Shown here: positions 62,450 to 64,000 of the stretch, piece after piece
Layout of the letters: every line of letters starts with the position of its first letter
Numbering within the stretch: position 1 is the first letter of the stretch
Source of the DNA: Atrichornis clamosus
Lineage: Eukaryota > Chordata > Aves > Passeriformes > Menuridae
Direction: 5' to 3'
Assembly (NCBI GenBank): GCA_013400975.1
Contig: WBMZ01011916.1
Coordinates: 1-64,000 of the forward strand
Length of the DNA stretch: 64,000 bases
The notes under the pieces: generated by a model
What the model was told of the DNA's origin: nothing
What the model saw: only the letters and a program-made list of their open reading frames with translations
Databases searched by the model: none
Program-made: the position numbers and the translations under genes

Positions 62450-63019
62450 GTAGAGATGCCTGAATGATTTTTGCTTTTATTCTTCATATATGCGTAGCTC
62501 TATAGACTGTTACTATATAGTTATAGATTCTTAACCTTAAACCCTTAGGACTTTTCCTTTTAAGAAAACAAATTCCTTAGTACCATGCCTGGTTTAAGTT
62601 CCCTCTGGGAACCAAGGACAAGACACCATCCCAATATATTCTCTCATAACAACAGATGTCTTCTAGACATCTCATAACAATTGAGGAAGAGAGACACAGC
62701 TAACACCCTCTTTTCTCATAACAATTAATTCCTTCCTGAAGACTTTCTCATAACACATGCTATCTCTAAGAGAGAAAGTTGATTGGACATTCATGTCAAG
62801 CACTTCAATATCTGTATTCCTAATTGGAGGTTGCAGTTGGGTGTGCTATTTTGTAAACTTATAAAAATGGCACTTTTTTATGAAACACATGTGTATCTTG
62901 GGGGAACATTCTCGACGAGTTGTCCACCATGGAAATCTTCCATTAAAATGTAACTCTGTTTTATCAGCTAAGTTTGTCCAGCCTTTGATTTATGTAGGAC
63001 TGAGAAGGCTACAGTAGGA
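62450..63019 (+). mobile_element. Solo LTR inserted in CR1
   Basis: LTR limits are about 62457 (TGCCTGAATG) and 63013 (AGGCTACA). CR1 reads GTAG on the left (62450-62454 GTAGA) and GTAGGA on the right (63014-63019), a decayed 5-6-bp target duplication. U3 carries four copies of TCTCATAACA. TATAAAAA is at 62860-62867, ATTAAA at 62942-62947, and U5 is about 65 bp. No internal viral sequence is present. The class (II or III) is unclear because the duplication is imperfect. Confidence 0.8.
62860..62867 (+). promoter_or_regulatory. LTR TATA box (TATAAAAA)
   Basis: It is 75-82 bp before the ATTAAA polyadenylation signal, giving a short R region, a normal LTR geometry. It could start plus-strand transcription toward 64 kb. 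Confidence 0.6.
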
Positions 63020-63288
63020 CAAGGAGTAATAAGTACGCATTGAAAGAGGTGAAATTTCAGCTGGATATTAGGAGGAAATTCTTTCGTGGGTGATGAGACA
63101 ATGGAACAGGTAACCCAGGGAGCTTGTGGATGTCCCAACCCTGGCAGTGTTCAAGGTCGGATTGGACAAGGTCTTAAGAAACCTGGTCTAGTGGGAAGTG
63201 TCCTTGCCTGTGGGAGAGAGTTGGGAATAGATGATCTTATAGGTCCCTTCCAATCCTTAATATTCCATGACTCTGTGATTCTGTGAAA

Positions 63289-64000
63289 TATATATGGCCT
63301 TTCTGCTGTAAAACCCAGTCTTCTGGATGATATGCTAATGGATTTTGATTCTTTAAAGGAACATTATCTTATCACCACAATGATAAGTGTCTCTGATAAG
63401 TAAGGAAAATCTCATCATAAACTGAATAACATTTTTCTCTTTTCTGGCTTTCAAGGCATATGTTGCAGACAAACATTTCATAAAGCTTGTGTCTATAAAT
63501 ATCTCTAAATACAAAATACACGGAAGAAAGTAGTAAATAATTCCATTTTTCTTTCATGTAATGCCTGACTTTTCTTTATGAAATTTATTGTGCTTATGCA
63601 TTGAGATTATTTTTTACAGTGTTTAACTACCTACCAACCACAGAAGGACTTTTAAAAAGTGGTCATATTATTAAGTATGTGTTATGTTGAAACGTGAGTT
63701 GGTTTATGAATCAAGGGCAAAAAATAGAACCCATCTAAGTGTGTATCAAGTTCTTTAGTCATGGAAGAAAGGAAAGATGAACTACACTAAACAATCATCT
63801 TCATATTATTCTTTCCAAAGACATTCCATTTTTTTCCAGTGACTTTTGAATTCAGGATCTCTATGGTTTCCCAAGAAAAATCAAGTGGAGTCATTAACTG
63901 GAAACTATTATTATAAAACCAGAAGTGTGTTTTTATAAAAATATCTAGAGGAAAATCATGTTGTCATACGGATGAAGAAAGAATTAAATCCAAATATGTA
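63289..64000. other. AT-rich unique sequence, no gene seen
   Basis: No feature was recognised up to the window end. Confidence 0.55.

Larger units (their letters stand above)
61005..63288 (+). mobile_element. CR1 LINE, internally deleted, split by a solo LTR
   Basis: The GC-rich left part is CR1 5' UTR/ORF1-like. Cys-containing segments of the kind seen at the CR1 ORF1 N-terminus lie near 61375-61445. A CEQVDNLLRLASELKEEVER segment is at 61450-61505. Near 61840 the sequence jumps to the late RT region (SKFTNTKL and DLNRFKRW-like near 61858-61935). It continues through HLG near 61990 and the ORF2 C-terminal part to 62449. The solo LTR follows, then CR1 resumes with TAGGACAAGGAG at 63015 and ends with GACTCTGTGATTCTGTGA near 63288. 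Endonuclease and most RT are thus missing while both ends are present. All frames are broken. Confidence 0.88.

Noticed and set aside
1..64000. CRISPR array, operon or prokaryotic system
   Set aside because: The window is eukaryotic repeat-bearing DNA; no spaced direct-repeat array or gene cluster is present.

Overview
The window reads as non-coding vertebrate DNA from a bird. The basis is several copies of CR1, the dominant avian LINE, with its characteristic end resembling ATTCTGTGATT and no poly-A tail. There are also several solo retroviral LTRs of the class II (6-bp target duplication) and class III/ERVL-like (5-bp target duplication) kinds that are common in birds. The background is AT-rich and stop-dense. 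A 27-base N run and a single N, both inside simple repeats, point to a short-read style assembly. A songbird is a reasonable guess from the LTR variety, but the order cannot be fixed from sequence alone.

I find no convincing host protein-coding gene, tRNA, rRNA or CRISPR array. Open reading frames of 60-200 codons are either inside repeats (CR1 remnants, LTRs, the hexanucleotide array) or scattered ORFs of the size expected by chance. The window is best described as a gene desert or the inside of a very long intron.

Layout. 1-8.4 kb: AT-rich unique sequence with a 200-bp inverted duplication (about 1661-1860 and 2693-2892), the second arm flanked by a perfect 16-bp direct repeat; a GT-rich patch at 6.2-6.3 kb. 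8.45-11.78 kb: a 5'-truncated CR1 interrupted by an antisense 613-bp solo LTR. 14.7-16.3 kb: a probable decayed LTR followed by a well-preserved CpG-rich 755-bp solo LTR. 19.4-20.5 kb: an ERVL-like solo LTR whose relative lies in the opposite orientation at 44.7-45.7 kb. 21.9 kb: CR1 tail. 29.5-29.8 kb: a shortened antisense ERVL-like LTR. 30.5-32.5 kb: an old CR1 that keeps ORF1 and endonuclease but lacks its 3' end. 37.1-38.1 kb: a candidate interspersed repeat holding a 220-bp perfect (TTTCTC)n array. 40.4-40.8 kb: a small solo LTR whose TATA region is now a (TA)n microsatellite with an assembly gap. 43.5-44.0 kb: an unexplained GC-richer patch with promoter-like and splice-donor-like signals. 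46.5-47.5, 49.1-50.6 and 52.5-52.6 kb: CR1 remnants. 53.9-54.8 kb: another probable ERVL-like LTR. 61.0-63.3 kb: an internally deleted CR1 carrying a 557-bp solo LTR.

The intact elements do not form a pathway. Their value is as a stratigraphy of insertions: LTRs nested in CR1 copies, antisense and sense LTRs that could supply promoters or polyadenylation sites, and microsatellites born inside LTRs. The strongest unexplained structure is the inverted duplication with a long target-site-like repeat near 2.7 kb.
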